Below, piece after piece: positions 1 to 8,221 of a DNA stretch of 37,472 nucleotides. Position 1 is the first letter of the stretch. Every line of letters begins with the position of its first letter. A program made the position numbers and the translations under genes. The notes under the pieces are model-generated. The model was not told the origin of the DNA and made no database searches. It worked only from the letters and a program-made list of their open reading frames with translations. Origin of the DNA: Candidatus Poribacteria bacterium (GTDB lineage: Bacteria > Poribacteria > WGA-4E > WGA-3G); assembly GCA_022821495.1 (NCBI GenBank), contig JAJEDN010000065.1, forward strand, positions 1-37,472. The letters are read 5' to 3'.

Positions 1-41
1 TGATTCACCTCAAAAGTGTGGTAATTTTTAGGGTGAAGTAT

Positions 42-77
42 AGCAGAAGTCGCGTGAAAAGTCACGCGACTTCTGCT
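42..77. repeat. Perfect 16-bp stem-loop near left edge
   Basis: The arms AGCAGAAGTCGCGTGA (42-57) and TCACGCGACTTCTGCT (62-77) pair perfectly around a 4-base AAAG loop. It lies about 125 bases beyond the holB stop codon, so it could end or stabilise that transcript. Neither side has a run of T, so it is not a textbook intrinsic terminator. The rest of 1-201 is AT-rich with no gene that I can support. Confidence 0.75.
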
Positions 78-201
78 TGTATAGAAATGTTAACACCTGT
101 GAAAAATACAACATAAAAAACCTACAATTGAATGACCCTGCTCGGTTATCAGCCATCAGTAGTCAAGGGTCAGTAGTTGGCTGCCAAACGGGAGATAACA
201 T

Positions 202-1158
202 CTATTTGAGTAACTTCAAACACATGACCTCTAAGGCTAAAGTGGCGTTTGTGTTTGTGTTTTCGATGAGGGATTTGGTGTCAAATACCGTCTGGATGGC
301 TTGTTGTAGACGTAACCGAGAGTAGCGCGGGACAATAGATTGGAGTTCCCTAAGAGAGTGGATGTGTGTTATGAGGTCATAGGGCGCGCCTTGTTGTAAG
401 AAGAGTAAATCGCGATACCATGTGACTAACTCGCCTAAAGTATCAGGATTATCTTTGAAATGCTCGGCGAGTCTGAAAGCAGCTAATTGATCCGTTGTCT
501 TGAGGATTTCGGGGACTTCTTCTGCAAGTGTATCCCCTTTTTCAAGTTGCGTGAGCGCTTTTCCGATCGCCCCGTCGGCAGTAATAGCGAGTGTCGTTGC
601 TTGCTCCGGTGCCACTGAAAATCGTTCCACCAAGATTTCAGTTAATTCCTGTGTCGGCATCGGATGGAATTGCAAAATTTGGCATCGGGAACGCGTGGTT
701 GGTAGTAATGCCCGGATATTTGATGTCAGTAGGATTAAAACGGAGGATGCAGGCGGTTCCTCCAGGGTCTTAAGTAAACAGTTTTCTGCCTCAGCGTTCA
801 TCCGCTCGACATCCGTCAAGATGTAGACCTTCCGCCTTGCTTCAAGGGGTTCATAAATAATCTGTTTTTGCAATTCCCGAATTTGTCCAATTTTCAGTAG
901 GCTGCCTTCAGGTCGGATAAACTGTAAATCTGGGTGATTTCCAGAATTCACCTTGCGGCAGGCGAGACACTCCCCGCATACAATGGGAGGCTGCGCCTCT
1001 TGCTCACAGAAGATAAGTTGTGCGAAATAGCGTGCAACAGTCTCTTTTCCAACACCTGTTGGTCCGACGAAAAGATATGCGCCAGCAATACGGTCTGATG
1101 CCACGGTATGCTGGAGTTGCTCAACAATCTGTTGATGCCCGATGATTGGATTTTGCAT
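202..1158 (-). CDS. holB: DNA polymerase III subunit delta' (clamp loader)
   Basis: This is the delta' subunit of the replicative clamp loader, which helps load the beta sliding clamp onto primed DNA in the cytoplasm. The 318-residue product opens with the family start (NPIIGHQ). It has a P-loop GPTGVGKE at residues 32-39 and a zinc-binding set of four cysteines (C51, C61, C64, C67). It also has the LLKTLEEPP segment near 128-136 and the sensor motif TTRSRC at 154-159. The length is normal for HolB. It lies downstream of tmk on the same strand, a common bacterial arrangement, although a 158-bp palindromic element now separates the two. No clear Shine-Dalgarno sequence precedes the ATG. Confidence is high. 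Confidence 0.95.
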   Translation of the reverse strand: MQNPIIGHQQIVEQLQHTVASDRIAGAYLFVGPTGVGKETVARYFAQLIFCEQEAQPPIVCGECLACRKVNSGNHPDLQFIRPEGSLLKIGQIRELQKQIIYEPLEARRKVYILTDVERMNAEAENCLLKTLEEPPASSVLILLTSNIRALLPTTRSRCQILQFHPMPTQELTEILVERFSVAPEQATTLAITADGAIGKALTQLEKGDTLAEEVPEILKTTDQLAAFRLAEHFKDNPDTLGELVTWYRDLLFLQQGAPYDLITHIHSLRELQSIVPRYSRLRLQQAIQTVFDTKSLIENTNTNATLALEVMCLKLLK

Positions 1159-1180
1159 TTTTTCTAAGAGGTGTTCTATT

Positions 1181-1338
1181 AGGACTTACGCAAAAAGCAG
1201 TAATTTCAATATTTTAAACCCCCTAAAGAATCAGAATCAACGGTATGAATGCCTTATGGGCATTCACCGGGTATGAATGCCTTATGGGCATTCACCGCCC
1301 CTTATCAGGGGGACTTTAAGAGGAAATGCGTAAGTCCT
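1181..1338. mobile_element. MITE-like palindromic element, copy 1
   Basis: The element is bounded by perfect 12-bp terminal inverted repeats, AGGACTTACGCA (1181-1192) and TGCGTAAGTCCT (1327-1338). Inside are two tandem 28-bp units (1242-1269 and 1270-1297), each able to fold through GAATGCC/GGCATTC, and then a CCCC-TTATCA-GGGG hairpin. There is no reading frame, so any mobility would need a transposase supplied in trans. It sits between tmk and holB, ending two bases from the tmk stop codon. Four further copies lie at 17458, 23719, 29543 and 37001. Confidence 0.8.
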
Positions 1339-1340
1339 AT

Positions 1341-1988
1341 CTATTTTGATAGATACGCTTGATATTCGGTTAAGATTGCGGTGTGGACAGCATCAGGCGA
1401 CTGTGTTGCGTCTATCAGTTTAACCCGATGCGGTTCTGCTTCCACAACGGACAAGTATCCGTCTCGGACTTTACGATGGAATTCCAACGGTTCTTTATCC
1501 AAACGGTCGCGGTGCGCCTCGCTTTGTTGTTGACGTTGCAAACCGATCTCTGGGGGTAGATCAAGGATAAAGGTGATATTCGGGGTCAAGCCGCCAGTAG
1601 CAATATGATTCAATTGATGGATAATCTCAAGATCAATACCACCACGATAGCCTTGATACGCCACGGTCGCATCAATAAATCTGTCACAGATAACAATCTG
1701 ATTTGCTGCCAATGCGGGACGTATACGCTCATCTACGTGTTGTGCGCGTGCAGCAGCGATTAACAACAACTCTGTCATTGTTGTTATTCTGTCGGATGTC
1801 AGAAAGATGTCGCGAATCCGCTCTGAAACAGGCGTGCCCCCCGGTTCACGGGTGAGTACAACATCCGGACCGAGGGCGGCTGCTAAGCGTTGTACCTGTG
1901 TGGTTTTACCCGCCCCTTCTACACCTTCAAATGTAATAAACGTACCGTTTTTTAATTTTTCCTTGCGGAGAAACGACGTGGATTTCAT
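1341..1988 (-). CDS. tmk: Thymidylate kinase
   Basis: This kinase phosphorylates dTMP to dTDP with ATP in the dTTP pathway. The 215-residue product has the P-loop EGVEGAGKTT at 21-30, the REPGG segment at 47-51 and the nucleotide-binding DRFIDATVAYQ motif at 102-112. A basic, Gln-rich region near 150-166 fits the LID. The frame is open upstream to 2048, but that would overlap the preceding gene. The ATG at 1988 is chosen because AAAGG lies about 10 bases before it and the length then matches the family. The first 14 codons include a stretch resembling the end of the leader repeat seen before folC and ggt. holB follows downstream, so the two are probably co-transcribed. Confidence 0.95.
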   Translation of the reverse strand: MKSTSFLRKEKLKNGTFITFEGVEGAGKTTQVQRLAAALGPDVVLTREPGGTPVSERIRDIFLTSDRITTMTELLLIAAARAQHVDERIRPALAANQIVICDRFIDATVAYQGYRGGIDLEIIHQLNHIATGGLTPNITFILDLPPEIGLQRQQQSEAHRDRLDKEPLEFHRKVRDGYLSVVEAEPHRVKLIDATQSPDAVHTAILTEYQAYLSK

Positions 1989-2029
1989 GTTTGAAGTGCC
2001 TTTGTTAAAATTGATAGATAAGCAGCAGA

Positions 2030-3046
2030 TCAGATAAAAAGCACCCACATCGGGCTTTCACCGACTGCGTAAGTCGTCAGCGGCGACAATGCACCCCTGT
2101 CCTGATCAATGCGATAGGTGGCGAGTCTACCTGAACCTTGACCACCCGCGAAAAGGAAGTTGCCTGTCCCATCAATATTGAAGACACGGGGTGTCGGTTC
2201 GGTCGGCTGATGTCCGATGGCACTAAGTTTTCCAGTCTCTTCGTCAACCGCAAATCCTGCGATGCTATCGTGTCCACGATTCGAGACATAGAGAAATCGT
2301 CCTTGTGGATCGATATGAATCTGCGCGCAGGTGTTATCGTCTTCAAAATCAGCGGGGAGGGTAGAGAGGTCTTCCTGTAGGTCTGCTAAGATTCCGGGAT
2401 GCTCACCTTCTTCTTCAAGCGTGTACGCAGAGACGCTCGATCCATTTTCGTTTGAGAAATAGAGGATCGGTTTGCTCGGGTGGAAGCAGAAGTGCCGGGG
2501 TCCGATCGGTGCCCCCGGATTGAGATTGCCTACAATATTCTGTGTGAGCATACCTGTCTTTTCATTGAAATGAAACTGATAGATAGCGTTTCGCGGGACA
2601 GTATGTGGAACAAAGGCGTATCGGTTTGAAGCGTCTGTCTCAACGCAGTGGGCGTGTATATCGGTTTCCACTGTCTGAATCGGATCGCCTTGGACGGTTT
2701 TATCGTCGCCGATCCTGTGAACGGCAACTTTTCCTGCGCCGTAATAGGCGGAGAGTAGAAAATTCCCTGTCTTGTCTGTTGCGACATAACACGTATCCGC
2801 ATCGAGTTGGACTGTCCGCCGGTGTGAGAGGTGTTTTGTCTCCTCATCAATGCGGAAACTGGCGATTTCGCGACTTGACCTAAGTCCAGCATATAAGTAG
2901 TTCCCACAGGGTGAAAGTGCTAACGGACCTGGAGATCCGCTGACGTTAATATTTTCCTGAAGTTCTATGCCGCCGTTAGCAGCATCAAATGTGTAAATGG
3001 CGATTCGATTTTCGCCTGCTATAGAGAGATAGACATGTGTTTGCAT
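2030..3046 (-). CDS. Lactonase-family seven-bladed beta-propeller (6-phosphogluconolactonase-like)
   Basis: The 338-residue protein consists of repeated beta-propeller blades with phrases such as PGPLALSPCGNYLYAG, HFCFHPSKPILYFSNE and QIHIDPQGRFLYVSNRGHD. This matches the lactonase family (PF10282) that includes YkgB/Pgl 6-phosphogluconolactonase. No signal peptide is visible, so it is probably cytoplasmic. If it is a true Pgl it would hydrolyse 6-phosphogluconolactone in the oxidative pentose phosphate pathway. Many members of this family have unknown substrates and no pathway partner lies next to it, so the fold is secure and the reaction is not. GGAGG lies about 15 bases before the ATG, rather far. 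tmk starts about 41 bases downstream. Confidence 0.85.
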   Translation of the reverse strand: MQTHVYLSIAGENRIAIYTFDAANGGIELQENINVSGSPGPLALSPCGNYLYAGLRSSREIASFRIDEETKHLSHRRTVQLDADTCYVATDKTGNFLLSAYYGAGKVAVHRIGDDKTVQGDPIQTVETDIHAHCVETDASNRYAFVPHTVPRNAIYQFHFNEKTGMLTQNIVGNLNPGAPIGPRHFCFHPSKPILYFSNENGSSVSAYTLEEEGEHPGILADLQEDLSTLPADFEDDNTCAQIHIDPQGRFLYVSNRGHDSIAGFAVDEETGKLSAIGHQPTEPTPRVFNIDGTGNFLFAGGQGSGRLATYRIDQDRGALSPLTTYAVGESPMWVLFI

Positions 3047-3151
3047 ATTTTTAACTGTGGACCTCCGCGCAGATTGACCTATAAGGGCAATCTGGTTTTG
3101 AGTGTGATTCTGTATATTCCTTGGATAATTGTATTCTTCCGTTTTGGGATC

Positions 3152-4351
3152 TTATTTTTTTTTGCTTGGTGCAAGGCTAAAAATACCGGCAGCACCCATA
3201 CCTCCGCCGACACACATCGTTACCATGCCGTATCGGTGATTTTGTCTACGCATCTCATTAATCAGGCTCACAGTGAGTTTTGTGCCAGTGCAACCGAGCG
3301 GATGTCCCAAGGCGACAGCACCACCGTTGACGTTTACCTTTTCGGGAGGTAGTTGCGCTTCGTGAATCACGGCGAGGGCTTGCACAGCAAATGCTTCGTT
3401 AAGTTCTATGACATCTATATCGTTTAAAGTTAACGCTGCCGCCGCGAGTGCCTTCGGGATCGCTGGTACGGGTCCGATACCCATAATTTCAGGTGGAACA
3501 CCGGCTATGGCATAACTCACAAAACGTGCCAATGGATCGTACCCCGCTGCTTTTGCTCGCGCTTCGGACATTAGGACAACAGCAGCGGCGCCGTCGCTCA
3601 TCTGAGAAGCGTTGCCAGCCGTTACTGTGCCATCTGCGTGAAAAACAGGCTTGAGAGATGCTAACACTTCCGGTGAAGTGTCTCGACGCGGTCCCTCATC
3701 TGTATCAAAGACAGTGCTAACAGTTTTAGGCGCGTCTGCCGAATTGAGATGCGTCTCCGCTATCGTCAAGGGCACGATTTCTTTACGAAATTTGCCTGCA
3801 TCGATCGCTTCGATTGCTTTGCGATGACTTTCATAGGCATAAGCATCTTGAGCACTGCGAGAGATACTATATTTTCGCGCCAGATTTTCAGCCGTCAACC
3901 CCATGCTGAGATAGGTATCGGGCGCGTGTTCTATGAGGATAGGGTTCGGCGAGAGGTTAGCACCGAACGGTACTTGACTCATACTCTCTACACCGCCTGC
4001 TATCACAACTTCAGCACGTCCAGATAGGATGCGCTCAGCACCCATCACTATGGTTTCTAAACCGGATGCGCAGAACCGATTGATCGTAAGTGCAGGCACG
4101 GAGACCGGAAACCCTGCGCGTAAACTGGCAATGCGAGCGACGTTGTATCCTTGTGGTCCCTCATGTGTCGCGCATCCGATGATGACATCGTCTATCGCTT
4201 CCAAATCAAGTTGGGGAAGTCGCTCAACTGTGCCACTGAGCGCAGCGGCGGCGAGTTCGTCCGAACGCGTGTTTTTTAGCGTGCCTCTCCCTGCTCTTCC
4301 GACGGCTGTACGCACAGCGGATACGATCACTGCACTCGGCATCGTTTGCAT
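3152..4351 (-). CDS. Acetyl-CoA C-acyltransferase (thiolase)
   Basis: This thiolase cleaves 3-ketoacyl-CoA with CoA in beta-oxidation, or condenses two acetyl-CoA in reverse. The 400-residue product has the nucleophile Cys94 in NRFCASGL, His351 in GHPLGCTG and the acid/base Cys381 in MCVGGGMGAA, so all catalytic positions are present. The frame extends upstream to 4411, but the ATG at 4351 is preceded by GAGGG eight bases away. It also overlaps the upstream crotonase gene's stop as TAATG, which indicates translational coupling. The pairing with a FadN-type hydratase suggests a FadA/FadI-like role in fatty-acid degradation. The last codons contain a run of nine A bases (three Lys), a possible slippage point. 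Confidence 0.93.
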   Translation of the reverse strand: MQTMPSAVIVSAVRTAVGRAGRGTLKNTRSDELAAAALSGTVERLPQLDLEAIDDVIIGCATHEGPQGYNVARIASLRAGFPVSVPALTINRFCASGLETIVMGAERILSGRAEVVIAGGVESMSQVPFGANLSPNPILIEHAPDTYLSMGLTAENLARKYSISRSAQDAYAYESHRKAIEAIDAGKFRKEIVPLTIAETHLNSADAPKTVSTVFDTDEGPRRDTSPEVLASLKPVFHADGTVTAGNASQMSDGAAAVVLMSEARAKAAGYDPLARFVSYAIAGVPPEIMGIGPVPAIPKALAAAALTLNDIDVIELNEAFAVQALAVIHEAQLPPEKVNVNGGAVALGHPLGCTGTKLTVSLINEMRRQNHRYGMVTMCVGGGMGAAGIFSLAPSKKK

Positions 4352-5340
4352 TACTTTTTCCCTCTCTGGAGCGTTGCCTCTATCCTTGCGTGCGTTTCCT
4401 GTTCTCCACAAAGACCGAGGAATACCTCATGCTCCAAGTCGAGTAGATATTGCTCAGTGACGAACTGAGGGGTTGAAAGTTTACCGCCACAAAGCACATA
4501 AGCCAACTTATCGGCGAGGTGCTGAGAATAATCGTCAATAGTGTCCGCTTGGCGTAGTAAATGTGTTTGTAGGTTGAGCCGAGCAATCCCTTCCTCGCCA
4601 AGCACAAATATTTGTTGCGGTTCGGGTGGGTGATACCCCGCCTTGTGCCTTGAGAGCACAAGTTGCTTGGCATCTTCAAGATGCGTCTCTTGGTCTGATG
4701 AGATCGCATCCGTGTGTCGGAGATAACCGAGTTCCACTGCCTCTGCAGCGTTTTGTGAAACTGTGGATTCTCGGATGGTATCAAAAGCCTTATTCACATA
4801 AGGAAATAGATTCTGAATCGGTGCAGGCAGTGTTTGTGCCTCCAGGCATCGAAATGCCATCTCCTTAGTACCACCGCCGCCCGGAATCAATCCGACACGG
4901 AGTTCAACAAGACCGAGATTGCTTTCAGTGTAAGCCTGTACTGCGTCAGCACCGAATGCGAGTTCACATCCACCACCGAGTGCCATACCTGCTGTCGCTG
5001 CGACGACCGGTTTTGATGCCGTGCGGAGTCTTGTGCAAACGGCTTGTAGTTTGCGAAGTGTTCCCGAAATCGCTTTCCAGTCTTGGTTCTTCGCGCGTTC
5101 CAATAGGAGAATAAGATCAAGTCCAACCGAAAAATGCTTCGCCTCTGTAGCAACGATCATCCCCGCATAATTCGTTTCTACCTCATCTAACGCGGCATCA
5201 AACATCTCCAGCATTTCATCGCCTATGATGTTCAGTTTGCTGTGCAGTTCAAGTCGTGCGATGCCGTCGCCGATATCTATTAGACTGGCATCTGCATTGG
5301 AAATAATAGGTTTAGTGCCTGTGGTTTTTAACGTTGGCAT
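4351..5340 (-). CDS. FadN-type crotonase domain lacking its dehydrogenase half
   Basis: The 329-residue protein matches the C-terminal half of FadN/YusL-type bifunctional beta-oxidation enzymes (3-hydroxyacyl-CoA dehydrogenase plus enoyl-CoA hydratase). The recognisable parts are the N-terminal SLIDIGDGIARLELHSK segment, the crotonase core, and the tail GGKLSTPQFVTEQYLLDLE typical of that family. Both catalytic glutamates of enoyl-CoA hydratases are present: E126 in GGGCELAF and E146 in LVELRVGLIPGGGG. The NAD-binding dehydrogenase half (about 400 residues in FadN) is absent. Upstream there are only 36 bases before the cupin gene. It should hydrate enoyl-CoA but would need a separate dehydrogenase. 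It is coupled to the thiolase by a TAATG overlap. Confidence 0.85.
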   Translation of the reverse strand: MPTLKTTGTKPIISNADASLIDIGDGIARLELHSKLNIIGDEMLEMFDAALDEVETNYAGMIVATEAKHFSVGLDLILLLERAKNQDWKAISGTLRKLQAVCTRLRTASKPVVAATAGMALGGGCELAFGADAVQAYTESNLGLVELRVGLIPGGGGTKEMAFRCLEAQTLPAPIQNLFPYVNKAFDTIRESTVSQNAAEAVELGYLRHTDAISSDQETHLEDAKQLVLSRHKAGYHPPEPQQIFVLGEEGIARLNLQTHLLRQADTIDDYSQHLADKLAYVLCGGKLSTPQFVTEQYLLDLEHEVFLGLCGEQETHARIEATLQRGKK

Positions 5341-5376
5341 GTCGGTAACTTATCCTTGTGGAGCCGTCAACTGATA

Positions 5377-5775
5377 CTACACATCAAAATGATAGACAAT
5401 TTCATCGAATCCGTCAGCTGCAAAAGTGAATAGAAAAACAAGGTTTTCAGTGCCAGTGCAACGGAGCGAATGTTTCGCGTTAGAAGGTATAAAGACTGAC
5501 GCGCCTGGACTGAGCGATGCCTCGTGATCGCCTACTGTTACATACCCGGAACCGCTGATGACATAATACGTTTCCTCGGGTTCGTGGTGATGGAGCGGCA
5601 GCAATGTCCCCGGAGCCATCTCTGCTATGCCGGTGGTCAACCGACTACTGGGTCCACGTTCACCGGATATGAGGATTTTCCAACGCACCGGACTTTTGTC
5701 AGCGAGTTCTGGGTCGTCCCAAGTTTCCCAGTCAAGTTCTGCGTGATTGAGAATGATTGGTCTCTGTTCACTCAT
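5377..5775 (-). CDS. Single-domain cupin protein
   Basis: This 132-residue protein has one cupin barrel. Motif 1 reads PLHHHEPEETYYVISGSG, giving the metal-binding histidines and glutamate. Motif 2 reads SVFIPSNAKHSLRCTG, giving the last histidine. Such proteins bind a metal and act as small dioxygenases, isomerases or sensors, and the substrate cannot be read from the sequence. No signal peptide is seen. It lies 36 bases upstream of the FadN-like gene on the same strand, so the two may be co-transcribed, but no functional link is obvious. Confidence 0.85.
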   Translation of the reverse strand: MSEQRPIILNHAELDWETWDDPELADKSPVRWKILISGERGPSSRLTTGIAEMAPGTLLPLHHHEPEETYYVISGSGYVTVGDHEASLSPGASVFIPSNAKHSLRCTGTENLVFLFTFAADGFDEIVYHFDV

Positions 5776-5859
5776 GAAATATAGTCTAACAAATTAAGGG
5801 CTATTTTACAAGAGTTTTTCGGAGTGGATAGACCTAAAACGAATCTGTGTAAAAAGGAA

Positions 5860-5885
5860 AAGGGCAAGTGTAAAAACTTGCCCTT
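5860..5885 (-). terminator. Rho-independent terminator of ilvD
   Basis: The arms AAGGGCAAGT (5860-5869) and ACTTGCCCTT (5876-5885) form a perfect 10-bp stem with a 6-base loop. Read on the minus strand, the stem is followed by a T-rich tract (TTCCTTTTT). It lies about 20 bases past the ilvD stop codon, which is the expected place for an intrinsic terminator. Confidence 0.8.
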
Positions 5886-5906
5886 ACGTACAGAAAAAGG
5901 TAATGT

Positions 5907-7586
5907 TTATCCTGTCACAGCACCTTCGGAAGCAGAAGACACAGCGTTTGCGTATTTCGCCATGACACCGCGTGCATAACGCGGTTCAGGCGGAGTCCAT
6001 TGCTCAAAGCGTGCTTGGATTTCAGCATCGGAGAGTTGAACGTCAAGTTTTCGTTCCTTTGCGTCAATGACGATTTCGTCGCCTTCTTGGAGGATAGCGA
6101 TGGGGCCGCCTCTTGCTGCTTCAGGAGCGACATGACAGATCATGAAGCCGTGCGTTGCACCAGAAAATCTACCGTCGGTCAAGAGCGCGACATCTTCACT
6201 TAAACCCGCGCCGACAAGAGCTGCTGTTACACCCAACATCTCACGCATACCGGGGCCACCGGTGGGTCCCTCATAACGGATAACGACGACATCACCGGGT
6301 TTAATCTCCCCGCCTTTAATGGCGGCGAAGGTGTCTTCCTCACGTTCAAAGATCCGTGCGGGACCGCGATGGAGCGTTTTTTCCTGTCCTGCTAACTTGA
6401 TGACACAGCCATCTGGTGAGAGATTGCCTCTCAAGATCGCAAACCCGCCGGTCGGTTTGAGCGGTAAATCTACCGGTCTGACGACTTGTTGTCCTTCAGT
6501 TTCTGTGGCTGCATTTGCCTCTTCACCGATGGTATTGCCTGTGACAGTGAGTTCATCGGTATGGAGCAGTCCAGCTTCTGCCAAGCGTTTTGCCAAGAAC
6601 GGGATGCCCCCCGCCTCATAGAGATCGTTAGCGACAAACTGTCCACCGGGTTTAAGGTCTGCTAACACGGGTGTTCTCTGGCTAATCGTGTGGAAATCCT
6701 CAATTGTTATCGGTACCTGTGCTTCGTGTGCGATAGCGAGGAGATGCAGAACGCCGTTGGTAGAGCCACCGGTAGCGGCGACAGAGGTAATCGCGTTCTC
6801 AAGCGACTTACGGGTAATAATTTGGCTCGGTCGTCGGTCAGCAGCAAGCATATCTATAACGAGTTGTCCGGCTTTGTACGCCTCATCGTCCTTTTCCTCC
6901 ACGACAGCCGGAACGCTACCGCTTCCCATCGGAGCAATACCTAACATTTCAACGGCTGTTGCCATGGTGTTGGCGGTAAATTGCCCACCGCACGCTCCGG
7001 GACCGGGACATCCCTTGCTAATGAGGTCATCAAGTTCTTCGACCGTTATTGTGCCTTCTGCGTGCTGTCCGACTGCTTCAAATACATCTTGGATAGTGAC
7101 ATCGCGTCCTTGAAAGTTGCCCGGCATGATTGAACCACCGTAAAGCGTAAGAGACGGAATATCTAACCGTGCCAATGCCATGACGGTACCGGGGACGGTC
7201 TTGTCGCATCCACAGAGGGCAATGACAGCATCAAACATGTTACCGATCGAAACCAACTCAATCGAATCGGCGATGATCTCACGGCTGATCAGTGAGGTTT
7301 TCATGCCCTCGGTGCCCATCGTGATACCATCAGAGATGCTGACAGTGTTGAATTCAAGTGGCGTTCCACCTGCAGCACGGATGCCTTCTTTGACTTTGGC
7401 GGCAAGCCTTCTTAAGTGGAAGTTACAGGGACCGATCTCAATCCATGTATTAGCAACCCCGATAATCGGTTTGTCAAGGTCTTCCGGTGAAAGCCCGCCA
7501 TCGCCGAACATGAGCATAGTTCGAGCGGCGGCGCGGTCGGGTCCGTCGGTAATCGCATAACTTCGGGGTTTCAACTTATTGGACAT
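5907..7586 (-). CDS. ilvD: Dihydroxy-acid dehydratase
   Basis: IlvD dehydrates 2,3-dihydroxy-isovalerate and its isoleucine-pathway homologue to the 2-keto acids in branched-chain amino-acid synthesis. The 559-residue product is of normal length. Likely iron-sulfur ligands are C54 (IGPCNFH), C127 (CGCDKTVPG) and C199 ([11 protein letters not shown]). The conserved C-terminal [10 protein letters not shown] segment is also present. The frame opens upstream to 7655. I place the start at the ATG at 7586 (MSNKLKPRS), with TAGGAG just upstream; an in-frame ATG three codons earlier is an alternative. No other ilv or leu genes lie nearby, so it is an isolated pathway gene with its own terminator. Confidence 0.96.
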   Translation of the reverse strand: MSNKLKPRSYAITDGPDRAAARTMLMFGDGGLSPEDLDKPIIGVANTWIEIGPCNFHLRRLAAKVKEGIRAAGGTPLEFNTVSISDGITMGTEGMKTSLISREIIADSIELVSIGNMFDAVIALCGCDKTVPGTVMALARLDIPSLTLYGGSIMPGNFQGRDVTIQDVFEAVGQHAEGTITVEELDDLISKGCPGPGACGGQFTANTMATAVEMLGIAPMGSGSVPAVVEEKDDEAYKAGQLVIDMLAADRRPSQIITRKSLENAITSVAATGGSTNGVLHLLAIAHEAQVPITIEDFHTISQRTPVLADLKPGGQFVANDLYEAGGIPFLAKRLAEAGLLHTDELTVTGNTIGEEANAATETEGQQVVRPVDLPLKPTGGFAILRGNLSPDGCVIKLAGQEKTLHRGPARIFEREEDTFAAIKGGEIKPGDVVVIRYEGPTGGPGMREMLGVTAALVGAGLSEDVALLTDGRFSGATHGFMICHVAPEAARGGPIAILQEGDEIVIDAKERKLDVQLSDAEIQARFEQWTPPEPRYARGVMAKYANAVSSASEGAVTG

Positions 7587-7677
7587 TTCTTTCATTCTCC
7601 TACAAATTAGCAAACAAGCAGAAGGCGGAGGCATGGAAAACCACTTTCCCGACAACGCCGAAATTTAGAAATCGCAA

Positions 7678-8193
7678 CTACATTGTAAATTCGTAGACCA
7701 GTTCCCCATCTGGTGCATCTTTGAGTCGTAAAATGATGGTGCCTGCTTCCTGTCGGTAAGCCTCTTGATACATTGCCTTGATTGGCGTAAGATCGAAACG
7801 ATAGTTCTCCGTTGGATATGCTTCGCATGTGTCGCCGTTAGCATTGTGTGCAATAGAGGCGTGCAGTTGAACCGGGAACGATTCGAGAAACGCATCCGAA
7901 GCAACGAGTGTGAATTGGTGCGCTTCACATCCTCCACTGTAGGATACACTGATATTCAGCGTATCATCTGTGATAGTGGCAGAATTTAAGGCATATTCGT
8001 CGGTTCCGAACCTATTTCCCGCGTCGCCAATGAAAACAGTGCCTGTGTAAAATATTTCGTCTGGATTAACGTCATCCACAGAAACAGACACAGGATCATC
8101 GAGTCCTGTCTTCATCTGGTCATTTAACTGTTGACACCCGATGAAAAAGATAGATACACCCAAGGCGTATATAATAATGTTTTTTATTTTCAT
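7678..8193 (-). CDS. Predicted lipoprotein of unknown function
   Basis: The 171-residue product begins with a short basic region, a hydrophobic stretch and a lipobox ending IFFIGC20, so it is probably a lipid-anchored envelope protein. The mature part has a Gly-Gly-Cys pair (SGGCEAHQF), a second Cys in NGDTCEAYP, and a FDLTPIK segment. Together these suggest a small disulfide-bonded beta-sandwich domain. I do not recognise an assigned function. The ATG at 8193 is chosen because it gives a clean signal peptide; the longer frame to 8277 would overlap the hppA coding end. It starts 28 bases after the hppA stop, so it is probably co-transcribed with the ion pump. Whether it serves the pump is unknown. 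Confidence 0.75.
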   Translation of the reverse strand: MKIKNIIIYALGVSIFFIGCQQLNDQMKTGLDDPVSVSVDDVNPDEIFYTGTVFIGDAGNRFGTDEYALNSATITDDTLNISVSYSGGCEAHQFTLVASDAFLESFPVQLHASIAHNANGDTCEAYPTENYRFDLTPIKAMYQEAYRQEAGTIILRLKDAPDGELVYEFTM

Positions 8194-8221
8194 GTTTATA
8201 TCCGTTTTGATGCACGAATCA

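Noticed and set aside
2064..2076. TGCGTAAGTC-like match to the palindromic family inside the lactonase gene
   Set aside because: It is in coding sequence, with no second arm or core nearby, so it is probably chance.
3070..3094. CAGATTG/CAATCTG stem between the lactonase and thiolase genes as a terminator
   Set aside because: The stem is only 7 bp with an 11-base loop and has no T tract on the minus strand.
6688..7113. 141-codon plus-strand frame
   Set aside because: It is an antisense shadow of ilvD, with composition dominated by Ser, Pro and Ala and no motif.
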